DNA of 64,000 bases from Periconia sp. R9002 (taxonomy: Eukaryota; Ascomycota; Dothideomycetes; Pleosporales; Periconiaceae): contig JAMAHW010000016.1 of NCBI GenBank assembly GCA_023627715.1, forward strand, positions 496,001 to 560,000, read 5' to 3'. Both the position numbers and the translations under genes were made by a program. Below the pieces are notes generated by a model that was not told where the DNA came from, did no database searches, and saw only the letters and a list, made by a program, of their open reading frames with translations. Of this stretch, positions 44,225 through 58,804 are shown piece after piece. Numbering within the stretch: position 1 is the stretch's first letter; every line of letters begins with the position of its first letter.

Positions 44225-44994
44225 TCAAAGAATGACGCACTTTATTCCCTTGGTAGCTTTAGCAGTGGGGCGTTCCCTGTGCTGCTTATTGTCTTGGTGG
44301 GTGCGAGTTCTCGTAGTCTGTCTCGCTCCGCCCATGCTCTGTTGCCGCTGGCGGCGCAGCAGCCTCACCACCTCGAAGAAGGCTTTTTCAACATTAACAC
44401 AGTTCTTAGCCGATGCCTCGACGAATTCGCAGCCGAGTTCCTTGGCGAGAGCACTGCCTTCCTGAGTCGAAACCTCTCGCTCCGTGACACGGTCACATTT
44501 GTTACCGACAAGCATGACAGGAGCTGGTCCAAAGGACGACCCCATGGAAGTGGCCGTCAACGGGGAGCCGGGATAGGTGGGCGAGCTGGACAACGAGGTC
44601 TCCTTGACGCGCTGGATCTGGTTATGAAAACGTTGAATGCGGGCAAAAGACGAGCGCGAGGAAATGCTGTACACGAGAACGAACCCTTCGCCGTCACGTA
44701 TCCATTGGTCGCGCAGAGCAATGTACTCTTCCTGGCCGGCCGTATCGAGTACCTCGAGCATGCACGACTGGCCATCGATCTGTACCTGCTTACGGTACGA
44801 ATCCTCGATGGTGGGGTCGTAAGTTTCAACGAAGTGATTCAAGCAGAGCTAGATTGGAGTGAGCACATGATCATACTCGGCGCACTTCAACAGAGGGATC
44901 AGTTGCTTGTACTTACCTGGATGGTCAAGGCAGTCTTCCCCACGCCACCGTCACCCAGCACCACCAACTTGTATAGTGTCATTTTCCCCGACAT
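44225..44994 (-). CDS. RAS2: Ras GTPase, fungal Ras2 type
   Basis: Two exons, 44994-44917 and 44848-44225 (68-bp intron, GTAAGT...TCTAG), give 233 aa. P-loop GDGGVGKT at residues 14-21, effector region YDPTIEDSYRKQ, switch II DTAGQEEYIALRDQWIRDG, NKCD base-specificity motif and EASAKN are all present. Between RVKE and MLVGNKCD there is a Ser/Pro-rich insertion of about 20 residues (SSSPTYPGSPLTATS), as in fungal Ras2 proteins. The hypervariable tail is Arg/Gln-rich and ends in a CAAX box, CVIL. A C-terminal Leu favours geranylgeranylation in general, so the prenyl group is uncertain. Fungal Ras2 acts at membranes in morphogenesis, cAMP/MAPK signalling and infection development. The long low-complexity region upstream belongs to its promoter or leader. 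Confidence 0.95.
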
Positions 44995-45400
44995 GGTGGT
45001 AGATTGTGTGAAGGGATACTCTTGGTCAACAGTGGATGGACACGGGTTTCACCTTCAGCAGAGTGAGGACAGTATAGGCGTTTGAGCGATGGGTTGCGAG
45101 GATGTCGCTATCGACGTGAAACAACAGGGAAGACAGGTCAGGAGCAAGGAAGAGTGACGAAGATATTGTATGAGGGTGAGAAAGCGAGGAGAAGAGTAGT
45201 GGTGGATGCTGACAATGCGTAGGAGGATAGCGATGGGAGCTGACGTTCTCACTCAGCTTACCGTGACGGAGATGGGGAACTGAGGTAGATAGGGAGGCAA
45301 GCAAGTGAGGGAGACAAGTGGGGAGGGGAGGCCTGGGGGTTATCTAGGCTCTGGTATGTTGAGCTCGTAGGCCAGAAAAGACGTTGTGAACCAAAACGGG

Positions 45401-45445
45401 TCGTGTCGTGTCGTGTCGCGTTGTATCGTATCGTGCCGTATCGAG
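45401..45445. repeat. Imperfect TCGTG pentanucleotide array (nine 5-nt units)
   Basis: Read as consecutive 5-mers: TCGTG three times, then TCGCG, TTGTA, TCGTA, TCGTG, CCGTA, TCGAG. The phase is kept throughout while units diverge. Confidence 0.85.
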
Positions 45446-45740
45446 CAGAGAGTGCGCAGCAAACGGGTACAAGCACCGCGTGTCGGTGACGGGTAGCTGC
45501 AGGCGGCGATGAATCGAAGCGGAGGCACAGCAAGGGTAGGACAGTGCAAAGTACCACGCAGCAACACAGGGCGGCAGCGGCAGCAGCACACGACGGGGCA
45601 GTCGAGGTTTGTTTTTCGGGGTGTTGGTACGACGGCGGGGGGGACGACGAGACCAAAGACAGAATGTTGCGCAGCTGTGTCCTTGTAGGGGTGAGTCCTA
45701 GGCAGGCAGGCGGGCGGAGAGGCGGAGGGGGGCGAAGCGA

Positions 45741-45765
45741 GACGAGACGAGACGAGACGAGACGA
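45741..45765. repeat. (GACGA)5 perfect pentanucleotide repeat
   Basis: Five identical GACGA units, with related GCGA and GGCGA words on both sides (about 45730-45800). It lies in the upstream region of RAS2. Confidence 0.92.
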
Positions 45766-46030
45766 GGAGGGGTGAAGCGAGGCGAGGACGAAGGCGAAGG
45801 TGATTGCGGCAGAGAGAAGGGCGAGGGGGAGAAAATGAAGCTATGAGAGAGGTGGTGATGGAGAGGGTGGTGGTGGTAGTGATGGTTGAGGAGTGGTGGA
45901 CGGAAGAGAAAGGTTGTGGTAGGTAGTGGTTGTGGCAGGAAGGATGGCGAGATTGCAGCAAAGGATGATGATAGGCGGAAAGGGAGTGGCTATCTCCAGA
46001 GGGGAAAGGACTGCAGGACGAGTAGTTGTT

Positions 46031-46054
46031 TGGGCTTGGGCATGGGCATGGGCA
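46031..46054. repeat. TGGGCA hexamer repeat (four units)
   Basis: TGGGCT followed by three TGGGCA units, read directly. Confidence 0.88.
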
Positions 46055-46668
46055 TGAAAAAGGGAAGGGAAATGGGTGGGAAACGGGAGGCTCGCTCAGG
46101 CAGGGCTTGTCTGCCGCAACTGAGTTGACTAGGGATTCTGTTGTCTGCCGTCTCTGCTGGCCAGGCCCCAGGGCCGGACCGGGGCGGGCGGGCAAGCCGA
46201 CTGGACATGATCTTTTCCCACGTGAATCCACAACTACACCCCTACACACCTACATTTGTATACTTATGTACCTAGTAGGTACTTACTTACATATACATAT
46301 ACTTACACGCGGAGAATACTGTTATCGTCAAACTTTGGTTTCCTTTGACCGTCCAAATAAATACATTGGCATTGGGCACTGCTTTACCCGGCCTAGTTGC
46401 CTTGACTTCAACTTCATCCCCGTGCGGGCCCCGGAACTCACTCCCGCGATATCCACCCAACTTACAATCCATTAGTCATCGAGTCCATCTTGCAATCAAT
46501 CATCTTCAATCGCTTCACACAAACTTACATGTATGCCCATCCCTGAAGATGCATCCACTGCAGGCCCCCGCAGCCGCCTTTGGCCACGTGAGCCCATGCA
46601 TCTACCTACATAGGTACCTAATGTATATAGCAGCTACATACATAGCTGCATACGTCTACTCATCATCT

Positions 46669-48863
46669 CTACAGTTTGGCTCTGCCCTCGGTTCCCCTGT
46701 GCAACTCGTGTCCCTTCTTTTGGAAATATTCCTGAACCTTACAACGAGCAATTCCAACCGCTTCTCGGTCCTCAATCGTGCTAGGTACTGCCACCTCCTT
46801 GTCCATTTCACCCTGCGTTGCATTTTCAATCAACTCACGAAGCACACGCCGCAACGTCTTCCCACTCCGCGTCTTCGGGATCATCCCCTTCCCCTGTATC
46901 ATCCCGCCAAGCCCAGCTATGGCTCCAATCTGCTCACGAATCAGCATCTGCACTTCGTGAAAGAGACCCTCTTCGGGCACCGCGCTTTCGGGGTGCTCAG
47001 CCCTTGACAAGGTGATGAATGCGAAAGGGAGATGGCCCTTGAGCTGATCAGGAATGCCAACCACCGCGGCCTCGGCAATCCCTGGGTGCGTAGTGATGGC
47101 TTGCTCGATCGCCCCAGTGCTGAATCGATGGGCAGCCACGTTTATGACGTCGTCCGCTCTCGACATGATGGAGATGTAACCTTCTTCGTCCATCATGCCA
47201 GCGTCCCCAGTGTCGACCCACTGGCCGTTGAATCGCTTCAGGTACCCCTTGTAGAATCGCTCCTCGTCCTCCCACAACGTCGTGAACGCCGTGGGCGCAA
47301 GGGGAACAGCCAAAACGAGGTTGCCCATCTCCCCACGCTTAACCTCATGACCCTCATCGTCTACGACATGCACATCGAACCCAGGCATGGCTTTGCCGGC
47401 AGATCCGGGCTTGATCGAGAGGGGTTTCTCTTTGGGGGTAGAGGCAACGTCTTCCCCCCAAGATGCGCCCAGTGCAATGCCCGAGATTGGACTGCCAGAT
47501 TCCGAGGACCACCAGTTGTCAACGACGATGGCTCCATCCGCACAATACTCCCGGAGCAGCTTCTGATACATCTGGACAATACTGGGCTCACTTCTCTCGC
47601 CTGCCAAGAAAAGTGATCGGAGACTCCTCAACCCACCCTTCTTACCATATACTTCTCGGAAGTGATTGTTGTCGGGATCTTCTCTCCGGATGGCTCGAAG
47701 AGCGGTAGGTGCCGTGAACATGGTTGTTACCTTGTAATCATTTACTATGCGCCAGAAAGTGCTCGCATCCGGGGTCCCAACTGGCTTGCCTTCGAACAGT
47801 ACGGTAGTGGCGCCAGCCAACAGAGGGGCATAAAGAATGTAAGAGTGGCCAACCACCCAGCCAATATCACTTGCGGTGAACATTACGTCTCCCGGCCCTT
47901 GTATCCCGAATAGATACTTGATGGAAAAATTAAGCCCTACAGCGTGTCCACCGGCCGTTCTTAAGACCCCTTTGGGCAAACCCGTTGTTCCTAGTGAGTG
48001 GCCAATTGATGTCAGCCTCCGATCCATGTGGACTTCCCACTGTCTCTCTCAATTTCGCCGCAACTCCAAACAAAACGTGAAAAAAGAAACTCACCAGACG
48101 TATAAATGATGTATAATCCGTCGCCACTCTGCACAGGAACTGCATCTGCTTTGAGTCCTCTGTTTCGCGCGCTCTTAACCAGCCGCTGCCAATTCCGCTG
48201 GCCGTCCTCCTTCAAGATAGGATCCCAGCGCAACTGCTCCCGCTGCCATACGATGGTTTTGCTAGGTTTGAATTTAGACTTTGCGATTGCTTCTTCGATC
48301 AGGCGTTTATATGCAATGGGTCCCTTGTTTCCTTCAATCCCGCATGAGGCCGTCATCACGGTTTGAGGCCTACAGGCCTCCATGCGTTGCGCCAACGCAG
48401 TAGGTGAAAATCCACCGAAGACGACAGCATGAATCGCTCCTAGTCGAGCAATGGCGAGCATGGCAAACAAGGCAGCTGGGATCATTGGCATATAAATGAG
48501 CACTACGTGCCCTTTCCTGACTCCTTCTTCCCTCAGCACCCCTGCCAATATTTCGACCTCTGTAAGCAGCTGCCTGTAACTGTATTTTTCTTTGGTTCCC
48601 GTGACAGGACTGTCCCAGATGATGGCAATGTTATCTCCATTGCCGCTAAGCACATGACGGTCGACTGCGTTGTACGTGGTTGAGATTTCTCCGTCCGGGA
48701 ACCAAGTCCAATCGGCATGTGTTACTCCACTCTTGCTCAGAGTCTTTTTACCCTTGAGGATCACATCAGAGGGTTGCTTGTGCCAGTGGATTTTTTCGGC
48801 CTGTCGACGCCAAAAGCGCACGGGGTCTGCGGCTGAAGCAGCATAGACTCGATCTTGCGACAT
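46669..48863 (-). CDS. Short-chain acyl-CoA synthetase (ACSS3/propionyl-CoA synthetase type), PTS1-like end
   Basis: Two exons, 48863-48095 and 47990-46669 (104-bp intron, GTGAGT...CACTAG), give 696 aa, close to ACSS3 length. The ATG at 48863 (MSQDRVYAASAADP) is used because the frame further upstream starts with a non-ATG codon. Features: ACAS N-terminal region (RFWRRQAEKIHWHKQ), AMP-binding motif YTSGTTGLPKG spanning the splice junction, VVDNWWSSESGSP, WVDTGDAG, and the catalytic lysine at about 634 in PKTRSGKTLRR. It activates acetate, propionate or similar acids to CoA thioesters using ATP; the exact substrate is inferred from family. The last three residues are AKL, a permitted type 1 peroxisomal signal, and no mitochondrial presequence is visible. 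Peroxisomal location is therefore likely but unproven. Confidence 0.92.
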
Positions 48864-49188
48864 GATGCTGGCAGTATGCACTGCGATTGGCTTCTCAAGC
48901 TGCTGCAGATAGCCTCTATCTGTTTCGGTTTTCGTTGCGTGCTACGGGCTCAAGCTGTCGGACAAAAATTCCCAATCGTACAGGGGTATGGTTATGAGGA
49001 GCGAGACCCGAGGTACTATATAGACTGACAGAAGTGAGGTCACAAACCCCGCCCCCAAGTTACGGGGTAAGAACACCTCGGGTCGTATCCCTGCAGCTGC
49101 ATTTTTTAATCAACGAATCATACAATTTGAAGAGGCGGGGATAAACCTATAGCTAACTGTGATTCGATACATACTACTGCGTATTCTA
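48864..49188. promoter_or_regulatory. Promoter region of the acyl-CoA synthetase gene
   Basis: Contains TATATA at 49017-49022, about 155 bp from the start codon, and a CCCCGCCCCC run near 49050 that matches the general CreA-type GC-rich site. Both are motif matches only. Confidence 0.4.
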
Positions 49189-50741
49189 ATGCCTACGAGC
49201 CGATGTGCACCCCAGCTGCCATAGTCAACTAACAACACAACCGACGGGACCGGGAACAACATAGGATTACCGTTCAAACCACCCGACCGCCCTAGTCCGC
49301 ATGAGCGTTGGGCTATGGATGAAGTTAGCAAGAATCCATGGGACAAGGAGCACGAGAAATTGCTCGGACGATCTCAACCTTTTGACACAAAGCAAGTCTC
49401 CTCTGCTACCCATCAAGCATTAGCTAACCTACATAGCAGTCTCTCTCTCACCATGGAGAAGATGGACGCCTCCCACTCTGATTTCCAACAGGGCAGATCA
49501 CACCGCGGCCGGTTAGTTGAGAGAGAATACAATAATAGGAATCTGTCTCGATTCCAACAGGGTAGATCGCATCGCGGTCTATCAGTCAAGAAAGGATAAT
49601 ACGACAGAAGTCCATCTCGATTCCAGCAGGGTGGATCATACCGCGGTTGACCAAGAGGGAGGGGACAACATAGCAGGAGTCCATCGTCCAGGATGAAGTC
49701 AGCTCTTATCGTCATCGCCTGTGTTCTCGAGGTCGCTCAAACTCTTTTGAGTATAAGCCGTACTACTATAACCAAGCAGCCGTGACGAACACTGCGTCCT
49801 ACGTAAACTATCAGAACATTCCGCTTGTTTTTGTCCAACCCGAGCTTATCCTAATTCTCTCAGATGCCCAAAAGCTGCACATTGCAACCGGGAAAAACCG
49901 TTTGCCAATAAGCGCAAGTTGATACGCTATGCGAAAATCAGCACATGCACGAGCTTGGACGTGTTGAGATTACCACTGTTGGTGGAGGAGTCCCTTCAAC
50001 TCTGTATATGTCCCCAGTCAACTCAGATTTTCTCGCAAACTTTCCACGTTATATGAGTAGATTGTTCCACACGTCTGCGTTTCTTGATGATGTCGCCTCG
50101 CTGGGATTTGAAAGGGATAAATTGCATTCCTCGAGCACTTGAATGGATATCACAATATGCAATTCCATGAAATTTGTGTTCAGCATGATTGTGATACTGT
50201 TCATAACTCTTTTCGCAGGTTATCAATAGCGCAAATTGACCGAATTGTTTCCAACAAAGAGTGGAGTGTTCCCATCGTTTTAACAAAGGATAGCATTGAG
50301 GTCTGCCGGAGTCCAATGTCTTCAAAGGAGGCAGCGATGCTTTTCACCAAAGCCGAAGAGCTGCTCGATGCTACCGTATCTGACTCGATACGCCGTCACA
50401 CAGCATTACCCTTTACTGCGGCGGTTGCTACGCTCATTGAGTGGAGAAGCTCGTCACAGTTGTTGATTTTCTTTAGTACAGACGCTTTTGGGAGTTATAA
50501 CCCATTTCCCGGTGAAGTCTTTTTACAGACTAACCTTGACATCTATATTGTTCCCCCGACGCCTGAAACAATAGAGTCCGGCATTGACAGAAGCGAAGAA
50601 TGGCAATTACAAACAGGGGAGACCCAGGTGTGGAAACAAGCCCGCACTCACAACACTTACCACTCCACACACAATGCTTCAAGCACCTTTCCCACCCAAG
50701 ATTGGAATTGGAGACTGTTTCCATGGAATATTTTTTTATAA
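49189..50741 (+). pseudogene. Decayed gene of unknown family with tandem 69-bp repeats
   Basis: Several protein-like blocks follow each other in shifting frames, broken by stops. Block 1 runs from ATG 49189 through a TAG at 49222-49224 to a Gln/Arg/Gly/Ser-rich part built of 69-bp repeats (FQQGRSHRG-type units), broken by TAA near 49597 and TGA near 49648. Block 2 continues one frame over from about 49688 (Tyr/Asn-rich, ending near 49919). Block 3 (about 49942-50140) contains ELGRVEITTVGGGVP, FLANFPRYMSRLF and FLDDVASLGF. Block 4 (50139-50741) contains IAQIDRIVSNKEW, MLFTKAEELL and ATLIEWRSSSQLLIFF. Several stops would be CAA, CAG or CGA codons after one C-to-T change, the pattern left by repeat-induced mutation or CpG decay. 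I recognise no family; an expressed gene with unusual introns is the alternative. Confidence 0.5.
49483..49689 (+). repeat. Three tandem 69-bp repeats (23 codons each)
   Basis: Units start at 49483, 49552 and 49621 (TTCCAACAGGG/TTCCAGCAGGG), each beginning with a codon series for FQQG. Spacing is exactly 69 bp twice. A fourth, more diverged unit appears to begin at about 49688, two bases short of the period, which shifts its frame. Confidence 0.85.
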
Positions 50742-51660
50742 TTATTGGCTTCATGCCAATAATGCCGACTGCTTTGTTTTTCCCATTGATGCTCGCCATC
50801 GGATATCGGTAAGTATACTGGCCGAGGGCCCGCACACGTACCTAGTCTACATATGGCTAGCCTCATGCTAGCCTAACCCCGCAGCCAAACGTGCCAGCCG
50901 AGCCCATCCCCAGATTCTCCAGAAATGCAAGCTACCAATGGTAATAATTGCGTGAACTTGTTAGATTTACGGGGGAGGAAACTGAGAAGATACGTTCCAG
51001 TGCGATATTCATTTGTAAATTAGGAAATTTCAGTTGGATAGATTTGATGATTGCGGCCAGTATTTACTTCCCTGGCGACTATGCTTGTAAGGAAATGCTC
51101 GTTTTGTGTGGCGCGCCACCCCACGCCTTTGTGCCGTGCTCTGTCTGCGTAGTGTGAGAATGGAAAATTGGAATATCTCAACAACACGCCATCAAATACT
51201 CTTCGGATGTGTCTCTAGTAATTCTTCTGTGTCAATAATGTCGATTTGCTTGTTTTGGGGTAATTTGAGGGTCGTGGTAGTTGGTAAAGATTTTTTGTTC
51301 GAAAAGTGATGTGTTTTTTTATTTGTGAAAATAATGCGCGACTAAAAAACATAACAAACAACGAGACATTGCGAAGAAAGCTGAACATCAATAGTGTAAA
51401 CACATGAATTGAATATTATTTTCACAAAATACGTTAATACGGAATCACATATACGCCCCCAAAGAAATATTGACGGGAATTTTTGATTCTTGAAGGGTGG
51501 GAAGTGAACACGGTGCCACTACATGAAGCTTAAACAATGAAGAAGATGCACGACCATATTTACTATACTTTCTAAGCGCCCCAACACCAATTGGTTAACT
51601 GGTGTAGTACATCTCAAGTACAAGATATGATTATCACACGCTACATGAAACTTTCAACAT
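50742..51660. other. AT-rich non-coding stretch
   Basis: About 0.9 kb with long A/T runs (for example near 51290-51350 and 51410) and no supported gene. It differs from the GC-balanced neighbours and may be part of the same decayed segment as the pseudogene. It ends at the HAD gene stop codon. Confidence 0.5.
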
Positions 51661-52583
51661 CTACGCAGACGAACTTAACCTCAAACGATCGTCAACCGGA
51701 ACCTCAACTCCCAACCGTTCAGCCACGGAGATGAAGCCATGATTTCCTTCGCCGTACCCAACCCACAAGTCCACCCAGCCACCTTTCCTCGCCTTTTCAA
51801 CTTCCTCAACGCTCCAATCCTCCTCACCAGGTCGCTCGACATATATTGTCTGGAGTCCGTATGATTTGGCGGCGCGTAGATCACCCAGATGTGCGGCCAC
51901 CATGGCACACTCCTGGGGGCGCAGACCCAACTTCTCCGCAGCACCCAGGTATACCTTTGCCGAGGGTTTATAGGCGCCGAAGAGTTCGGCGCTCAGAATA
52001 TGCGTGAAGTTCATGCCTCCGTATGTCTTCAGGTCGGACAGTAGAGAAACATTGCCGTTAGATAATGTAGCAGTCCCTACAACATCAATGTCAGAAGTCC
52101 AACTACACGCGTACATGCTGATGTCATAGAAAAGATACTCGATAGAGCCCACCTACAAAATAGCTGATTGAGCAGAGTAATACCCGGCGCCGAATCCGGC
52201 CATGGCTCCAGCCGATGCCAGACCAAGCTCAAGGCCCGTATTTCCTCATCCGTCCACAAGCCATCCAATTCCCACTCCACCAACAGCTTCCGCAGAGAGT
52301 CGAGGTGATGCTCATCGACAGACTTCCACGGTATTTTCGAATTCTGCGCTAATTCCCTCGTAAACGCCTTGTACGAATCCCGCCACTGCTGCGCGAATTC
52401 CTGCCAATGAGCCGTCGTCATATCCGATGCTCTGAGCCTGACCCGCGACGCCAGCGAAGCCACGGCGGAATTCAGAGCAGCATGGCATTCGGCTTCCAGC
52501 GCCTGCGTCACCGATTTGCGCCAATTTACGCATGTTCCAAACACGTCGAATAGCAAAGCTCTTGGTGGTGTCGGTAGAGCCAT
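51661..52583 (-). CDS. Haloacid-dehalogenase type II-like hydrolase
   Basis: Two exons, 52583-52157 and 52076-51661 (80-bp intron, GTAGGT...TGTAG), give 280 aa. The ATG at 52583 (MALPTPPRALLFDVFGT) places the nucleophile Asp at residue 13; an in-frame ATG at about 52664 could add 27 residues. The other HAD motifs are present: TATLSNGNVSLL across the splice site (motif II), FGAYKPSAKVY (motif III Lys) and MVAAHLGDLRAAKSYGLQTIYV (motif IV region). Related enzymes hydrolyse L-2-haloacids, but fungal members are mostly uncharacterised and may act on other small organic acids or phosphates. Substrate unknown. It stands next to a degenerate AT-rich region. Confidence 0.9.
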
Positions 52584-55911
<3,328 letters not shown>

Positions 55912-57670
55912 ATGACCTCACGACAACACGGAATGGCGCGTCAGCGGCGAAACCAACATCAACAACCGCGTCCGCTTGGCGCTATAGCGGACCAACAACA
56001 AGATGACGACAGAATGGACTATGGAAACACTGCAGTAAAACCCCAGAAAGTGCATACAGGCAGTGATTATGGCTCGGATGTCGATCTCATCCATATCGCG
56101 GCATCTAGTGATTACGGCTCCGACATTGACCTCGACTGCATAGAGGAGGGCCCAGTGACCGGCCACGTGCCCTCGCAATCTGCCATATCGACATCCAAGA
56201 TTATTGTATATCCAAGTGTGGAGTTTCAAAACGTGGTTGAAGGTCGACATGAAGCTCCCCTTCTCGCACCCAGCCGGCCTGCGTTGCGATGGGCTTACAG
56301 TTCGCCTCCGCAGCGCAAGAAATCGCCGGTCGAAATCGAGTACGATGCTTCGTCGCGCCGTGCCTTCAGCGGTATGTACATGTAATAAATGCGCCCGCGG
56401 TCATGTCTTGAGTATCGTCTCGACTGACTACTGACAGCATGTAGTACCCAAAGAAGACTCAGTCTCGCTCACAACGACTGATGTTCTGTCCGAGCAGACT
56501 TTGCCGACCAAAAACGACTTGCGCACACCATTGGAACGTTTCCGTGCGCGCAGACCTCTTTCTGTCACGGACCTTATTTCCCCAGCATGGTGTGAGCTTC
56601 AGTATTGGTATACCCTTACCAAATACGGTCGCAAGCCCGCGACGCGTGCGATGAAGGCAGGCACAAAGATACATCAAGCGCTAGAAGAGGAAGTCCATAC
56701 GATCGTGCCGGTCCTGGTCAATACCAAGGAAGATCGCTTTGGCTTGAGGATTTGGAACACCGTGCAAGGGCTGCGCTGCCTACGAGACACGGGCTTAACA
56801 CGTGAGTTGGAAGTTTGGGGCATTATCGAAGGGCAGGTCATCAACGGTGTCATCGATGAGCTCAGTTTGACATGTCCGGATCGTGAGCTCGAGGATAAGA
56901 TCGACATTTCGAAAACTGCAAAAAGTGGAGGAACTCTGCCATTAGGACAGTTGAGTATTGAGCACGCGTTTTCAAGGGGTGGCACAAGCGCATTGCATCA
57001 CAATAACAGTGACGCTTGGATCGGGGACCTTGAGCCAGATCGACGAATTTACATTACGGATGTCAAAACAAGAGGTGTGCGGACCATACCAAAGGGCGCG
57101 TCGTTACGGCCAACACGCATGCAACTCATGCTATATCGAAAGCTACTCGAATCTCTTGCCTTAAACACAGTGGATGCAGAGACTGTCATGAAGCGCTATA
57201 ACCTCTCGCCTCTGGAGCCATTCTCCGACTCTTTCATGCTGGCAGTCGGTGATCAAAGCGACACCGAAAATCACCAACCGGACCTGGATCCTTCGAGCAT
57301 CGCGGACAGGGACGAGATACGCTCTCACCCGAACCTGCTATCGCTCTGGTCCCTCATGATCCACGAATTCCAGCAAATAGGCAAATTCGTCGGTGACATC
57401 CTCCGCGTGGAATTCCGATACTCGAAAACGGGCGATGTAATCGGCAGCGAGCTCATTGTCTACGACCCGGAAGAAGTCGACGCATATAGCGCAGATGAAA
57501 TCAGATGGTGGGAGGGGAATAGGGAAGCGAAGGGCGTCGAGATTGAGGAGGCGTTCAAGTGCCGGATATGCGATTTCGCGGAGGTCTGCACCTGGCGGAA
57601 GGCCAAGATCGAAGAAGCGACCGAGAAGAACAGGCTTTCGCGTAAAGCGAGAGAGAGGAGTGCTGTCTGA
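55912..57670 (+). CDS. EXO5: Exonuclease V (Exo5/Dem1 family), Fe-S single-strand DNase
   Basis: Two exons, 55912-56371 and 56445-57670 (73-bp intron, GTATGT...TGTAG), give 561 aa. The N-terminal 140 residues are disordered, with two SDYGSD(V/I)DL repeats and a Gln/Arg-rich start. The nuclease domain begins near RPLSVTDLISPAWCELQYWYTLTKYG, whose Cys is the first Fe-S ligand; the last three are in FKCRICDFAEVC near the end. Active-site elements include GTKIHQALEEEV, GVIDEL (metal Asp), YITDVKTRG and the RMQLMLYRKLLESL helix. Family knowledge: the enzyme degrades single-stranded DNA in mitochondria (yeast) and in nuclear crosslink repair (human). No classical presequence is visible here. The ATG at 55912 is the first in frame. 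Confidence 0.92.
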
Positions 57671-58804
57671 TATATCAGACCAACGTTTTTTTTTATTGTT
57701 GTTGCAAACTTTGTAAAGATGGGTCTTGTATATATGGATTCAGTAGTGGCGTGGCGCTTGGTTATATATACTTTTTGTAATGCCCGACAACGAAACCCGG
57801 TTGTACAATAGAGCATGTTGTTTCTTGGTCATACTTGAATCCTGATACCCCTAGACAATGGTTTATGGTGTTCTTTAGTGTTGCTTGCTAACTTAGAGTC
57901 AAGATGAATACCGTAGTGCACTCATTAAGATATATACTATCTGTGGCATGCAGCATCGAATCCCTACAATGGAATGAGCTGGTTGTACATACTTTCGGAA
58001 TTTTGGTCTCTTGTTGATTTATTCGATCTCTGAAACTGTTTAAAGGCCGAATCTTCAACAAATGGAATTCTGTATGTCAAATGTTGAACTACAGACTATT
58101 TTTTTTTCGTTGGTAGTTCTATCCACTAAAATAAAATCCCCAAACAAGAGACGACATAAAAAACCCAGCCACCTTCAACACAACAAGCTTCCCCAAAACA
58201 AAACTCAAAGACATTTTACGAGACTGACCGTGACAGTCCCAGGTCACCAGGTTAATAATCTCCGTTCGATAGGGAGGGGTGGCAATTTTTTTTTTTAGAG
58301 GTGAACGATTATGTTTTTTCTCGCTCTCCTGCTTATTTAAACAATGGAAATTCATTCTGTCTTCAAATTTTTTCAAGCCACTACATCAATATTCTGCTTA
58401 AATGTTTATAGATGTAAACACATGCGCCATGAAATGCAGAAAACCTGACAATCAACTTGTTCGATAGATGGGAGTGGTCTACTTTATACACGTCGCGTGA
58501 AATAGAGCTCCCACAGAAAATTATGTAGACAGCACATCCCGGCTAAGGACGAGTTTGCGAAACTTTGTTCTGTGTCGATACCGCGACTAATCCAGTACTC
58601 TGTGATGATCAAGTTCAAATTTTTTGTTTTTTTATGTCAGCTCGTAATGCAACAATCCTGAAAAAAATATCAATCCCAGTATTTTCTCGACGCAAGAATG
58701 TATTCCTCCAATGATGCAGTATATACAATGAACTAGCTAGAGTGAGTAGTATTGCATTACGCGCCCCGATCTCGTCGTGATTCCCTCACACACGACACTG
58801 TCAT
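57671..58804. other. AT-rich convergent intergenic region
   Basis: About 1.1 kb between the EXO5 and GH43 stop codons. It contains many A/T runs (for example near 57685, 58100, 58285 and 58620) and no supported gene. Confidence 0.5.

Larger units (their letters stand above)
44995..46668. promoter_or_regulatory. RAS2 upstream region, long and low complexity
   Basis: About 1.7 kb between the RAS2 start and the acyl-CoA synthetase stop. It is strongly purine-skewed on the plus strand (GAGG, GGTGGTGG, GGAAAGG runs from about 45080 to 46110), with two pentanucleotide arrays and a hexamer array. Open frames on either strand are low-complexity shadows of this skew. It probably holds the RAS2 promoter, a pyrimidine-rich leader on the minus strand, and possibly a leader intron. 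Confidence 0.5.

Noticed and set aside
45258..46249. Several Ser/Pro/Arg-rich open frames upstream of RAS2
   Set aside because: Products of the purine-skewed low-complexity DNA; no start context or domain.
46345..47007. 220-codon plus-strand open frame
   Set aside because: Half of it is antisense to the acyl-CoA synthetase C-terminus; the rest lacks coding features.
49189..51660. Retrotransposon copy
   Set aside because: No long terminal repeats, target-site duplication, reverse transcriptase, integrase or transposase motifs could be seen, so a mobile-element call is not supported.
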